From: Streptomyces sp. B1I3
GTDB taxonomy: Bacteria > Actinomycetota > Actinomycetes > Streptomycetales > Streptomycetaceae
DNA length: 64,000 bases
Assembly (NCBI RefSeq): GCF_030816615.1
Contig: NZ_JAUSYD010000001.1
Coordinates: 3,038,001-3,102,000 of the forward strand
Reading direction: 5' to 3'
Position 1 is the stretch's first letter. Each line of letters opens with the position of its first letter. Both the position numbers and the translations under genes were made by a program. Positions 40,308-51,873 of this stretch are shown piece after piece. Below the pieces are notes generated by a model. The model was not told the DNA's origin and did not search any database. It saw only the letters and a list, made by a program, of their open reading frames with translations.

Positions 40308-41930
40308 ATGGACCTGGTCATCCGCGACGCCCGTGTCGTCGACGGCACCGGCACCCCCTCCTACCGTGCTGACGTGGGCATCACGGACGGCCGGATCACC
40401 GAGATCCGCGGGGAGGGCGACGGCCCTCGCCCGACCGCCGCCCGCACCCTGGACGCGGACGGCCTCGCACTGTCCCCCGGCTTCGTCGACATGCACGCAC
40501 ACAGCGACCTCGCCCTGCTGCGCGACCCCGACCACAGCGCGAAGGCCGCCCAGGGCGTGACCCTGGAAGTTCTCGGCCAGGACGGCCTGTCGTACGCCCC
40601 CGCCGACGACCGCACCCTCGCCGAGGTACGCCGCTCCATCGCCGGGTGGAACGGCGACGGTTCGGACATCGACTTCGACTGGCGCACCGTCGGCGGCTAC
40701 CTGGACCGCCTCGACCGCAACTTCGGCGGCCAGGGCATCGCCGTCAACGCCGCCTACCTCATCCCCCAGGGCACGGTGCGGATGCTCGCCGTGGGCTGGG
40801 AGGACCGGCCCGCCACCCGCGCCGAGCTGACGCGGATGAAGGAACTCGTGGCGCAGGGCATGGCCGAGGGCGCGGTCGGCATGTCCTCCGGTCTGACGTA
40901 CACCCCCGGGATGTACGCGAAGGACGCCGAACTCACGGAGCTCTGCCGGGTGGTGGCGGCTCACGACGGCTACTACTGTCCCCACCACCGCTCGTACGGC
41001 GCCGGAGCGCTCGCCGCGTACGAGGAGATGGTGCAGCTCACCCGCGACGCCGGCTGCGCCCTCCATCTCGCCCACGCCACCATGAACTTCGGGGTGAACA
41101 AGGGCAGGGCCCCCGAGCTCCTCTCCCTCCTGGACGACGCCCTCGCGGCAGGCGCGGACATCTCCCTCGACACCTATCCGTACACCCCCGGCTGCACGAC
41201 CCTCGTGGCGATGCTGCCCAGCTGGTCGGGCGAGGGCGGCCCCGGGGCGGTCCTGACCCGGCTCGCGGACGGGGCGACGACGGAGCGGATCCGCCACCAC
41301 ATGGAGGTCCTGGGCTCCGACGGCTGCCACGGCGTCCCGATCGAGTGGGACACGATCGAGATCTCCGGCGTCGGCTCACCCGAACTGGCCGGCTACGTCG
41401 GCCGTACGGTCGCCGAGTCCGCCCGGCTGCGTGGTGAGGAGCCGTGGGTGACCGCCCGCCGCCTGCTCGTCGAGGACCGGCTCGGCACGACGATCCTCCA
41501 GCATGTGGGCCACGAGGAGAACGTCCGGCAGATCATGCGCCACCGCGTGCACACCGGAGGCAGCGACGGCATCCTCCAGGGCGACAAACCGCACCCGCGC
41601 GCCTACGGCACCTTCCCCCACTACCTCGGTCACTACGCGCGTGAGCTGGGCATCCTGAGCCTGGAGGAGTGTGTCGCCCACCTCACCTCCCGCCCCGCCG
41701 CCCGCCTGCGCCTGCCCGACCGCGGGTACGTCCGCGAGGGCTACCGCGCGGACCTGGTCCTCTTCGACCCGGACACGGTGGCGGCGGGCTCGACGTTCGA
41801 CGAGCCGCGCACCCTGCCGGTGGGCATCCCGCACGTCCTGATCGACGGCCGCTTCGTCATCCAGGACGGCGCACGGACCTCGGAGCTGGCCGGCCGCGCG
41901 GTCCGGGGGACGGGCCGGACGGCGGCGTGA
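40308..41930 (+). CDS. N-acyl-D-amino-acid deacylase (D-aminoacylase)
   Basis: 540 residues, ATG 40308 with AAAGGTGA upstream. Amidohydrolase of the D-aminoacylase group: metal-binding SPGFVDMHAHSDLALL, AVGMSSGLTYTPGMYA, HHRSYG, LHLAHATMNFG, SLDTYPYTPGCTTL, and GGSDGILQGDKPHPRAYGTFPHYLGHYARELG with the catalytic Asp. It would free D-amino acids from N-acyl conjugates in the cytosol, feeding the deaminase encoded 41 bases upstream. C-terminal HVLIDGRFVIQDG is the usual amidohydrolase edge. Confidence 0.92.
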   Translation: MDLVIRDARVVDGTGTPSYRADVGITDGRITEIRGEGDGPRPTAARTLDADGLALSPGFVDMHAHSDLALLRDPDHSAKAAQGVTLEVLGQDGLSYAPADDRTLAEVRRSIAGWNGDGSDIDFDWRTVGGYLDRLDRNFGGQGIAVNAAYLIPQGTVRMLAVGWEDRPATRAELTRMKELVAQGMAEGAVGMSSGLTYTPGMYAKDAELTELCRVVAAHDGYYCPHHRSYGAGALAAYEEMVQLTRDAGCALHLAHATMNFGVNKGRAPELLSLLDDALAAGADISLDTYPYTPGCTTLVAMLPSWSGEGGPGAVLTRLADGATTERIRHHMEVLGSDGCHGVPIEWDTIEISGVGSPELAGYVGRTVAESARLRGEEPWVTARRLLVEDRLGTTILQHVGHEENVRQIMRHRVHTGGSDGILQGDKPHPRAYGTFPHYLGHYARELGILSLEECVAHLTSRPAARLRLPDRGYVREGYRADLVLFDPDTVAAGSTFDEPRTLPVGIPHVLIDGRFVIQDGARTSELAGRAVRGTGRTAA

Positions 41931-42052
41931 CGGCCGGGCCCCGCACCCGGGGGCCCGCCGCCGCCCGGGCGAGGCCTTCCCCGCCGGGGTGTCGTCCTGA
42001 GTGAGCCGGAGGCCGCCGGGCCGCCGGCTCACTCACCCGGCCGCTCGCGGCT

Positions 42053-42955
42053 CTACGGCTTGGGCAGGGCGCAGCCCGTCCGGTTCAGGTCGATCCGGTT
42101 GCCGGGGCCGATGCACGGCACGATGCCGTACGTCTGCTGCGCGTAGTTGATGCCCTGGCGGACCGTCACCACACCGTTCTCGTCGACCTCGCACGGGTTG
42201 TTGTCCGTGCACCGCTGCCCGTCCTCGTTGCCGGTGTTGTTGACGGCGACCACCTTGCCGGTCGCGCCGTCGATCACCGGGGACCCGGACGTACCACCGA
42301 TGGTCTGGCACGCCGAGGTGTAGCGGACCGAGTCCTTCCAGGTCCAGGCCCCCTCCTTGAGGCGGTAGGCGAACCCGTCGACGCCGCAGCTGTACGTGCG
42401 CTTCCAGTACCCCGAGACCACCGTGATCGCCGTCCCCTGCACCGGGCGGGCGGCGTTGAGTTCCAGGGCCTTGATGCCGTACGTGCTCTCGATCTGGGCG
42501 TAGGTACGGGTCAGCTGGTAGAGCGAGACGTCGGTGTCCGTCATCGTCCCGTACGCGATCTTGCTTGCGCGCAGGGTGCCGACACCCGTGCCCGCCGCGT
42601 TCAGCAGCGTGAAGCTGCGGGTCGACGCCCTGTTGAGCACGACCTCGCCGGGATCCGGGAAACCGGTCTCCAGGCAGTGGCCGTTGGACAGGACGAGAGC
42701 CGGGTCGCCGGGGAGCGCCGAGGCGGTGCGGACGACCGAGCCGGAGCAGTTGCTGAGCGCGACCGTGCCGGCGAAGCCGACCGCCTTCGCCCGGACTTCG
42801 GCCGCCGTCGTACCGGCCTCGGCCTTCTTCGCGTGGACATCGGCTGCCTTCGGACGGATTCCGGCGGCGTCCGGGCTTGTGGCCGCGGCCGCCGGGGCGG
42901 CCCCCGCCCCGAGGAGCAGGGCGGAAAGAAGCGCGCCGACGAGAGGCTTGTTCAT
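42053..42955 (-). CDS. secreted trypsin-like serine protease
   Basis: 300 residues, ATG 42955 with GGAGGGGA upstream. Signal peptide (LVGALLSALLLGAGAAPAAAA) and a Lys/Ala-rich propeptide, then a chymotrypsin fold with triad H93 (SNGHCLE), D142 (TMTDTDVSLYQ) and S223 (GGTSGSPVI). Six or more Cys suggest disulfides. Similar to Streptomyces extracellular trypsin-like proteases and glutamyl endopeptidase relatives; exact specificity unclear. Secreted from a stand-alone gene. Confidence 0.9.
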   Translation of the reverse strand: MNKPLVGALLSALLLGAGAAPAAAATSPDAAGIRPKAADVHAKKAEAGTTAAEVRAKAVGFAGTVALSNCSGSVVRTASALPGDPALVLSNGHCLETGFPDPGEVVLNRASTRSFTLLNAAGTGVGTLRASKIAYGTMTDTDVSLYQLTRTYAQIESTYGIKALELNAARPVQGTAITVVSGYWKRTYSCGVDGFAYRLKEGAWTWKDSVRYTSACQTIGGTSGSPVIDGATGKVVAVNNTGNEDGQRCTDNNPCEVDENGVVTVRQGINYAQQTYGIVPCIGPGNRIDLNRTGCALPKP

Positions 42956-43097
42956 GTGGGGGTCCCCTCCAGATGCGTCTGTGACCGGAGTTCTTCCGGT
43001 TTGACATGCGCATGCTGGCGTACGGAAAAGGGGAGCCACAAGGGGTGCAATCAAGCCGCGGCCCTGCCCTCCGCCCGCCCGGAGGCCGTCCGCCCCC

Positions 43098-43427
43098 TCA
43101 CTCCAGGCCGGCCGCCTCCCTGGAGTACGTCACCGCGGACAGAAGGCTCAGCCCGGGTTCGGCCTTGCGGAGGATCCTGACGGCCTCCACCGCATCCGCC
43201 GGCCCGTCGTACCCGGCGGCCGAAAGCCGCTGCCGTACCCAGCGGGCGCGCAGTTCGGCGTCCGGGACCGCGGCGGCCCGTTCGACGAGGGCGAGGGCGC
43301 GTTCGAGGCCGGGCCGCTCGCCGGCGGGAGCGGTGCTCAACGCGTCCCGCAGGACCGCGCCGAGCTCCTCCGACTCACGGAGCACGATCGCGATCTTCTC
43401 CGGCCTGGTCCTGCTCATACCGATCAT
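43098..43427 (-). CDS. hypothetical protein
   Basis: 109 residues from ATG 43427 (ATG 43418 also possible). Helical, soluble, no signal. Leu-zipper-like segments (IAIVLRESEELGAVLRDALS, ERPGLERALALVERAAAV, ELRARWVRQRLSAAGYDG) and a C-terminal ILRKAEPGLSLLSAVTYSREAAGLE. No family recognised. It is divergent from the N-acetyltransferase gene with a 77-base gap; no further clue. Confidence 0.65.
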   Translation of the reverse strand: MIGMSRTRPEKIAIVLRESEELGAVLRDALSTAPAGERPGLERALALVERAAAVPDAELRARWVRQRLSAAGYDGPADAVEAVRILRKAEPGLSLLSAVTYSREAAGLE

Positions 43428-43504
43428 GCGGCCAGCGTCCCCCGTACCCGCCGCCACCTCCCGGCATTTGAGAAACATCTGAGGTGTCTGCGTACTGTCG
43501 GAAC

Positions 43505-44317
43505 ATGACTTTCGACCTCGACGCCTACTTCGCCCGCATCGGCTGGTCCGGTGAGCGCCGTCCCACCCCGGAGGTACTGCGGTCCGTCCACCGCGCCCAC
43601 ATGCTGGGCATCCCCTTCGAGAACCTGGACCCGGTCCTCGGCCACGCTCCCTCCCTCGCCCTCGCGGATCTGGAGGCCAAGCTCGTCCGCAGCGAGCGCG
43701 GCGGGTACTGCTACGAACACAACACCCTGCTCGCGGCCGCCCTGACGCACCTCGGTTTCCGGGTGACGCTGCTGGCCGCACGCGTGGTGGTGGGCGCCGC
43801 CCCCGGTGACATCAGGCCGCGCACCCACATGCTGATGAAGGTGGACGCGGAGGGCGCTGCCACCTCGTTCCTGGCCGACACGGGTTTCGGGTCGAGCGGG
43901 GCGCTGCTGGAGCCGATCCCCCTGGTGGTGGACACGGAGCTGCTCGACACCCCCCGTCACCACCGGCTGGTCCACGCCCCGCACGACGGTCCGCTGGAAC
44001 TGTGGGAGCTGCAGTCGGAGAAGAGCGGCACCTGGGAGCCGCAGTACGAGTTCACGCTCGAGCCGTTCGAGGAGCCCGACTTCGAGGTCATCAACTGGCA
44101 CATCGCGACGAACCCGCGCTCACCGTTCCGGCAGGCGGTGTACGCCCAGCGCACCCTGCCCGGTCTGCACCGCGCGCTGTCCGGCCGGACCCTGGTGGAG
44201 ACGGCCGACGACGGGACGGTCACGGAACGCGAGCTGAGCGGCTCGGCGGAGGTGCTGCGCGTACTGGCCGACGACTTCGGCGTACGACTCCCGGCGGGAA
44301 CCACCCTGCCCGGGTGA
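43505..44317 (+). CDS. nat: arylamine N-acetyltransferase
   Basis: 270 residues, ATG 43505. NAT fold with the Cys-His-Asp triad: C69 in ERGGYCYEHNTLL, H108 in PRTHMLMKV, D125 in FLADTGFG. FENLDPVLG and TLEPFEEPDFEVINWHIATNP are typical further landmarks. Transfers acetyl from acetyl-CoA to arylamines; in actinobacteria often part of xenobiotic tolerance or antibiotic assembly. Alone in the window. Confidence 0.95.
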   Translation: MTFDLDAYFARIGWSGERRPTPEVLRSVHRAHMLGIPFENLDPVLGHAPSLALADLEAKLVRSERGGYCYEHNTLLAAALTHLGFRVTLLAARVVVGAAPGDIRPRTHMLMKVDAEGAATSFLADTGFGSSGALLEPIPLVVDTELLDTPRHHRLVHAPHDGPLELWELQSEKSGTWEPQYEFTLEPFEEPDFEVINWHIATNPRSPFRQAVYAQRTLPGLHRALSGRTLVETADDGTVTERELSGSAEVLRVLADDFGVRLPAGTTLPG

Positions 44318-44587
44318 ACTGCCGGGCAGGGCTCGCGGCATCCGCCCGGGCAGGGCCGGCGGCACGGCTCGGGGCATCCGCCCCGGGCACGCGTGGCGCA
44401 TCTCACCCGCCCGGCCCGGCACGCCCGCTTTCCAAGCCCGGGCGCCGCCCCGACCGGCCGTTCTCACGGTACGCGGCCGGGGCGGCATGCCGATGGAAGA
44501 CCGGACGCCGCCGCGTACGGCCCCGGAGGGAGCAACGCGCACGCGAGCGGGGCGCAGCGCGCGAAACACGGCCGTAAGCTCGCAGAC

Positions 44588-45799
44588 ATGCAGGTCATCC
44601 AGTCCACCAAGCTCTCCGGCGTCTGTTACGAGATCCGCGGCCCCGTGCTCGAGGAGGCCATGCGGCTGGAAGCCGCTGGTCACCGCATCCTCAAGCTGAA
44701 CACGGGCAATCCCGCCGCGTTCGGCTTCGAGTGCCCGCCCGAGATCCTCGAGGACATACTGCGCAACCTGTCGGGGGCGCACGGTTACGGGGACGCGAAG
44801 GGCCTGCTGTCCGCCCGCCGGGCGGTGATGCAGCACTACCAGACCAAGGGCATCGACCTCGGCGTCGAGGACGTCTATCTGGGCAACGGCGTCTCCGAGC
44901 TGATCCAGATGTCGATGCAGGCGCTGCTCGACGACGGCGACGAGGTGCTCGTCCCCGCTCCGGACTATCCGCTGTGGACGGCCTCGGTCTCCCTGGCCGG
45001 CGGCACGGCCGTGCACTACCGGTGTGACGAGCAGGCCGACTGGATGCCCGACCTCGCCGACATCGAGCGGAAGATCACCGACCGCACCAAGGCGCTCGTG
45101 ATCATCAACCCGAACAATCCGACGGGCGCGGTCTACGACGACGAGATGCTGCGCGGGCTGACGGAGATCGCCCGGCGCCACAACCTGGTCGTCTGCTCCG
45201 ACGAGATCTACGACCGGATCCTGTACGACGGTGCCACCCACACGCCGACCGCGGCCGTCGCACCCGACCTGATGGTGCTCACCTTCAACGGGCTCTCCAA
45301 GAACTACCGGATCGCGGGATACCGCTCGGGGTGGATGGCGGTCTGCGGCCCGAAGGCGCACGCCTCCTCGTACATCGAGGGCCTGACGGTCCTGGCCAAC
45401 ATGCGGTTGTGCGCGAACATGCCGGCGCAGCACGCGGTGGCCACCGCGCTCGGCGGGCGGCAGTCGATCAACGACCTGGTGCTGCCGGGCGGGCGCATCC
45501 TGGAGCAGCGGGACGTGGCGTACGACCTGCTGACGCAGATCCCCGGGGTGACCTGTGTGAAGCCGAAGGGGGCGTTGTACCTCTTCCCCCGGCTCGACCC
45601 CAAGGTCTTCAAGATCAAGGACGACCGGCAGATGGTCCTCGACCTCCTGCGGGCGGAGAAGATCATGGTCGTGCAGGGCACGGGCTTCAACTGGCCGGAA
45701 CCCGATCACTTCCGGGTGGTGACGCTGCCGCCGGCCAAGGATCTGACGGACGCCGTGACCCGCATCGGAAACTTCCTGGACGGCTACAGCCAGCCATAA
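44588..45799 (+). CDS. class I/II PLP aminotransferase (AlaA-like)
   Basis: 403 residues, ATG 44588. Fold type I aminotransferase with ILKLNTGNPAAFGFECPPEILEDIL, YGDAKGLLSAR, VYLGNGVSELIQMSMQALLD, VPAPDYPLWTA, IINPNNPTGAVY, SDEIYDRILYDG and PLP Lys K238 in FNGLSKNYRIAGYRSGW. Closest to AlaA/AlaC glutamate-pyruvate aminotransferases and to actinobacterial homologues that act on branched-chain or aromatic acids. 270 bases separate it from the previous gene, so it likely has its own promoter. Confidence 0.93.
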   Translation: MQVIQSTKLSGVCYEIRGPVLEEAMRLEAAGHRILKLNTGNPAAFGFECPPEILEDILRNLSGAHGYGDAKGLLSARRAVMQHYQTKGIDLGVEDVYLGNGVSELIQMSMQALLDDGDEVLVPAPDYPLWTASVSLAGGTAVHYRCDEQADWMPDLADIERKITDRTKALVIINPNNPTGAVYDDEMLRGLTEIARRHNLVVCSDEIYDRILYDGATHTPTAAVAPDLMVLTFNGLSKNYRIAGYRSGWMAVCGPKAHASSYIEGLTVLANMRLCANMPAQHAVATALGGRQSINDLVLPGGRILEQRDVAYDLLTQIPGVTCVKPKGALYLFPRLDPKVFKIKDDRQMVLDLLRAEKIMVVQGTGFNWPEPDHFRVVTLPPAKDLTDAVTRIGNFLDGYSQP

Positions 45800-45879
45800 C
45801 CACCCCAACTCCGGATCGCGCATAACTTTAGACTGAATCCAAGCTAGGATGGACCTACTGCACCACCAGGAGGCCATCC

Positions 45880-46275
45880 ATGTACGAGCCGATCCGTGCG
45901 AAATCGGTCCACACACCGGCCGACGACGCCGACTTCCCGCACCGCAGCCGTGAGGAGGAGCTGGACATCCAGCTCGCGGGGCACCTCGCCGCGCTCCTCG
46001 CGGTCACCGACGAGCTGGGTCTCGCCACCACGGGCGACCGCATCGCCGAACAGGTGGCCCGCCTCCGCGGCGCACCGCCCGCCCGGCACGCGGGACGGAC
46101 CGCCGCGTCCCCGGCCGCCCTCCACCGCCGCGCCCACGCCCTGGCGGGCCGGGCCCTCGTCGTGGCGGCGTCCCGCGCCGACACGGCCGCCGCGATCCTC
46201 GCGGCCCAGGCCATGGACGCCCACACCGCGGCCCTCGCCGCCGCACCCGCGCCCTCCCTCCTGGGCGCCCGCTGA
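45880..46275 (+). CDS. small Ala-rich helical protein, conserved near PEP carboxykinase
   Basis: 131 residues, ATG 45880 with AGGAGG-like site upstream. Predicted helices (EEELDIQLAGHLAALLAVTDELGLATTGDRIAEQVARL, ALHRRAHALAGRALVVAASRADTAAAILAAQAMDAHTAALAAAP), soluble, no signal peptide. No family recognised; similar short proteins are found beside the PEP carboxykinase gene in Streptomyces. Ends 68 bases before a strong terminator hairpin. Confidence 0.72.
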   Translation: MYEPIRAKSVHTPADDADFPHRSREEELDIQLAGHLAALLAVTDELGLATTGDRIAEQVARLRGAPPARHAGRTAASPAALHRRAHALAGRALVVAASRADTAAAILAAQAMDAHTAALAAAPAPSLLGAR

Positions 46276-46342
46276 CGGCCCCGGTCCCCGGGCCGTGAAG
46301 GCGCGTGGACCGGGTGCCCCCACGTGGTCCGCCCGAAAGGGC

Positions 46343-46374
46343 GGCCCCCGGAACCACAAGGGGTTCCGGGGGCC
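46343..46374. terminator. terminator between convergent small gene and pckG
   Basis: Perfect 13-bp inverted repeat (GGCCCCCGGAACC at 46343-46355, complement at 46362-46374) with a 6-base loop, between convergent genes; likely works in both directions. Confidence 0.75.
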
Positions 46375-46454
46375 TTACCGCGGCGGGCCGTCGACCCCCA
46401 CAGGTCAGGGCGGATGTCTTTCGGGCCCGGCCGCGGAGTCCGTGAGGGACGGGG

Positions 46455-48281
46455 TCAGCCCAGGCGCTGGACCAGCGCGCGGTACTCGTCCCACAGCTCC
46501 TTCGGCGTGTGGTCGCCGAAGGTGTTGAGGTGCTCGGGGATCAGGGCGGCCTCCTCGCGCCAGACCTCCTTGTCGACGTTCAGCAGGAAGTCGAGGTCGG
46601 ACTCGGAGAGGTCCAGGCCGTCCGTGTCCAGGGAACCCTTGGCCGGCAGGATGCCGATCGGCGTCTCGACGCCTTCGGCCTTGCCCTCCAGGCGCTCGAC
46701 GATCCACTTCAGGACGCGGCTGTTCTCGCCGAAGCCGGGCCACACGAACGTGCCCGCCTCGTTCTTGCGGAACCAGTTCACGTAGTAGATCTTCGGGAGC
46801 TTCGACTGGTCCGCCTTGTCGGCGCCGACCTCGATCCAGTGCTTCATGTAGTCGCCCATGTTGTACCCGCAGAACGGCAGCATGGCGAACGGGTCGCGGC
46901 GCAGCTCGCCGACCTTGCCCTCGGCGGCGGCGGTCTTCTCGGAGGCGACGTTCGCGCCGAGGAAGACGCCGTGCTGCCAGGTGAAGGACTCCGTGACCAG
47001 CGGGACGGCGGAGGCGCGGCGGCCGCCGAAGAGGATGGCCGAGATCGGCACGCCCTTCGGGTCCTCCCACTCCGGCGCGATGATCGGGCACTGCCCCGCC
47101 GGCACGGTGAAACGGGCGTTGGGGTGGGCGGCGGGCGTACCGGACTCGGGGGTCCAGTCGTTGCCCTTCCAGTCCGTGAGGTGTGCGGGGAGCTCCTCGG
47201 TCATGCCTTCCCACCACACGTCGCCGTCGTCGGTGAGCGCGACGTTGGTGAAGACGGAGTTGCCCCACATGGTCTTCATGGCGTTGGCGTTGGTGTGTTC
47301 GCCGGTGCCGGGCGCGACGCCGAAGAAGCCGGCCTCCGGGTTGATCGCGTACAGCTGGCCGTCCTCACCGAACCGCATCCACGCGATGTCGTCGCCGATG
47401 GTCTCCACCGTCCAGCCGGAGATCGTGGGCTCCAGCATGGCGAGGTTGGTCTTCCCGCAGGCGCTCGGGAAGGCGGCGGCGACGTACTTGCTCTCCCCGC
47501 GCGGCGGCGTGAGCTTGAGGATCAGCATGTGCTCGGCGAGCCAGCCCTCGTCACGGGCCATGACGGAGGCGATGCGCAGGGCGTAGCACTTCTTGCCCAG
47601 CAGGGCGTTGCCGCCGTAGCCGGATCCGTACGACCAGATCTCGCGGTCCTCGGGGAAGTGCGAGATGTACTTGGTGGAGTTGCACGGCCACGGAACGTCC
47701 TCCTCGCCCTCGGCCAGGGGAGCGCCGAGGGTGTGGACCGCCTTCACGAAGAAGCCGTCGGTGCCGAGCTCGTCGAGGACCTCCTGCCCCATGCGCGTCA
47801 TGGTGCGCATCGAGACGGCGACGTAGGCGGAGTCGGTGATCTCGACGCCGATCGCGGAGAGCGGCGAGCCGACGGGGCCCATGCAGAACGGGACGACGTA
47901 CATCGTGCGACCGCGCATGGAGCCGCGGAAGACACCGTTCTCGCCGGTGAAGACGTCCCGCATCTCCGCGGGGGCCTTCCAGTGGTTGGTCGGGCCCGCG
48001 TCCTCCTCCTTCTCGGAGCAGATGAAGGTGCGGTCCTCGACGCGGGCGACATCGCTCGGGTCGGAAGCGGCGTAGTACGAGTTCGGCCGTTTGACCGGGT
48101 CGAGCTTGGTGAAGGTGCCCCTGGCGACGAGCTCCTCGCACAGGCGCTCGTACTCGGCCTCGGAACCGTCGCACCAGACCACGCGGTCCGGCTCGGTGAG
48201 GGCTGCGATCTCGGCCACCCAGGAGACGAGCTCCGGGTGGTCGGTGGGGACAGTGAGGGGAGCCGCGATGTCTCGCGCCAC
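46455..48281 (-). CDS. pckG: phosphoenolpyruvate carboxykinase (GTP)
   Basis: 608 residues from GTG 48281 (AAGGAG 6 nt upstream), full length for the GTP class. Signatures: [20 protein letters not shown] N-domain (DPSDVARVE), [15 protein letters not shown] (P-loop with the reactive Cys of the GTP type), [13 protein letters not shown] (kinase-2 Mg/Mn site) and [15 protein letters not shown]. Converts oxaloacetate plus GTP to PEP for gluconeogenesis in the cytosol. Divergent from the hemolysin III gene. Confidence 0.97.
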   Translation of the reverse strand: MARDIAAPLTVPTDHPELVSWVAEIAALTEPDRVVWCDGSEAEYERLCEELVARGTFTKLDPVKRPNSYYAASDPSDVARVEDRTFICSEKEEDAGPTNHWKAPAEMRDVFTGENGVFRGSMRGRTMYVVPFCMGPVGSPLSAIGVEITDSAYVAVSMRTMTRMGQEVLDELGTDGFFVKAVHTLGAPLAEGEEDVPWPCNSTKYISHFPEDREIWSYGSGYGGNALLGKKCYALRIASVMARDEGWLAEHMLILKLTPPRGESKYVAAAFPSACGKTNLAMLEPTISGWTVETIGDDIAWMRFGEDGQLYAINPEAGFFGVAPGTGEHTNANAMKTMWGNSVFTNVALTDDGDVWWEGMTEELPAHLTDWKGNDWTPESGTPAAHPNARFTVPAGQCPIIAPEWEDPKGVPISAILFGGRRASAVPLVTESFTWQHGVFLGANVASEKTAAAEGKVGELRRDPFAMLPFCGYNMGDYMKHWIEVGADKADQSKLPKIYYVNWFRKNEAGTFVWPGFGENSRVLKWIVERLEGKAEGVETPIGILPAKGSLDTDGLDLSESDLDFLLNVDKEVWREEAALIPEHLNTFGDHTPKELWDEYRALVQRLG

Positions 48282-48461
48282 GATCGCTCCTTGGAGTGGG
48301 TGTCTGTGGAAGAGGCCCCGTGGGGGCTGCGACCCGGATGCTTCGATTCCACACTCGCGCTCATCCGGTGCCGACCGCACTCATTTGATGTTGCGCTGCT
48401 CGCGCCCATATGTCCAGAGGACCGCCCAGGTGAGCACAGTGACCATCGCCACTCGAATTCA

Positions 48462-48483
48462 CTACCTACGGACGCGTAGGTAG
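48462..48483. promoter_or_regulatory. palindromic operator CTACCTAC-N6-GTAGGTAG before hemolysin III gene
   Basis: Perfect 8-bp arms (CTACCTAC 48462-48469, GTAGGTAG 48476-48483) around GGACGC, ending 9 bases before the ATG. The form (TAC-T-AC ... GT-A-GTA) is common among TetR-family sites in actinobacteria. No TetR gene is adjacent, so the regulator is unlinked or unknown. Confidence 0.65.
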
Positions 48484-48492
48484 CATGCGGAC

Positions 48493-49179
48493 ATGACTTC
48501 TGCCGACTCCGCGTCGACCGGGCCCGTCGAGCTCACCGACCCCGTCCCGGTCAAGCCGCGGATGCGCGGATGGCTGCACGCCGCCATGTTCCCCGCGGTG
48601 GTGATCGCCGGAATCACGCTGATCGCCCTGGCCGACGGCACGCGGGCGCGGGTGGCCTGCGCGGTCTACATACTCAGCGCGTGCATGCTCTTCGGCGTGA
48701 GCGCGGTCTACCACCGCGGGACCTGGGGCCCGCGCGGCGAGGCCGTGCTGCGCAGGCTCGACCACGCCAACATCTTCCTGATCATCGCGGGCACCTACAC
48801 CCCGCTGACCCTGCTCCTGCTGCCCCAGTCCACCAGCCGGCCGCTCATGTGGGGCATCTGGGGAGCCGCGGCCGCCGGTATCGCCTTCCGGGTGTTCTGG
48901 GTCGGCGCTCCGCGCTGGCTGTACACCCCGTGCTACATCGCCATGGGCTGGGCGGCGGTCTTCTTCCTGCCCGACTTCATGCACGCCGGGGGCGTCGCGG
49001 TGCTCGTCCTGGTCGTCGTGGGCGGCCTGCTCTACAGCGCGGGCGGTGTCATCTACGGCATCAAGCGCCCGAACCCGTCACCGCACTGGTTCGGCTTCCA
49101 CGAGGTCTTCCACTCGCTGACGCTGGCGGCGTTCATCGTGCACTACGTCGGCATCTTCCTGGTGGCCCACCAGCAGTGA
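48493..49179 (+). CDS. hemolysin III / PAQR-family membrane protein
   Basis: 228 residues, ATG 48493. Seven hydrophobic helices of the PAQR/HlyIII family with zinc-type motifs: SAVYHRG near TM2-3 and HEVFHSLTLAAFIVHYVG at the end (H-x3-H), plus the conserved Ser/Asp elements. Members are linked to membrane-lipid fluidity and proton or ligand sensing rather than real haemolysis. Transcribed away from pckG under the palindromic site; convergent with the next gene across a 21-bp terminator. Confidence 0.9.
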   Translation: MTSADSASTGPVELTDPVPVKPRMRGWLHAAMFPAVVIAGITLIALADGTRARVACAVYILSACMLFGVSAVYHRGTWGPRGEAVLRRLDHANIFLIIAGTYTPLTLLLLPQSTSRPLMWGIWGAAAAGIAFRVFWVGAPRWLYTPCYIAMGWAAVFFLPDFMHAGGVAVLVLVVVGGLLYSAGGVIYGIKRPNPSPHWFGFHEVFHSLTLAAFIVHYVGIFLVAHQQ

Positions 49180-49184
49180 GACAT

Positions 49185-49230
49185 CCCGGCACGACGGGCC
49201 CGGCCGTGCGGCCGGGCCCGTCGTGCCGGG
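49185..49230. terminator. 21-bp perfect hairpin terminator
   Basis: Perfect 21-bp arms (49185-49205 and 49210-49230) with a 4-base loop GTGC, 5 bases after the hemolysin III stop, between convergent genes. One of the most stable hairpins in the window and likely bidirectional. Confidence 0.85.
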
Positions 49231-49255
49231 GACCCCACGGCCGGGCCCCCGCCGG

Positions 49256-51274
<2,019 letters not shown>

Positions 51275-51873
51275 ACGATCCAGCCTCTCACAATGCCCGT
51301 CCCCGTCAGGGAGGCCCGCACGCGCTCTGCCCCGCCCGGCCGAACCGCACCTGCGCCCCGTCCCGCGCCGGACGGCCGCCTCCCCACTCGCCACAACTCA
51401 CCCAGGACAGGCATGCATTGGGGGGCCCGCCCGGGTGGGCTCCGACGAGCCCGGCAGGGGCCCACCGGTCCCGGCGTTCTCCCGATCGTCCGCGCACACG
51501 TCGTCGACCTCGCGACCCGTGCCTGTGAGGACGGCGGGATGTCCACCGGCGCGGACGTGTGTGGCGACCGATGGGAACCTCCACATGTACGGCGACCGGC
51601 GTGCCCCACGCCGCGCGGCACCGGAACACCTCGCCGGCGTGGATCCTCGGACACCTCGGGCGACCACGGCCACCCGTCGACGGGGTCGTCCGCGTGCCGG
51701 AGGAGCTACGGGGCGGTGGTCCGGGCGAGACGGTCGGCCGTACCCCGGTCCCCGCGCACGCGGCTCCCCGGCCGGTTGATCGCCACGCTCTCTCGCAATG
51801 ACGCGCCGTACGCAGGACACTGGGTGGCCATGGCGGTCGGCCGGATCGGCATCGCACGAACCTGGGGGGACGC
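51275..51873. other. 599-base gene-less stretch
   Basis: No convincing coding frame, no clear repeat or hairpin beyond the usual GC-rich noise. It probably contains divergent promoters for the YyaL-type gene and the large STAND protein gene. A short vestigial frame on the minus strand (51271-51654) lacks codon bias and is discounted. Confidence 0.4.
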
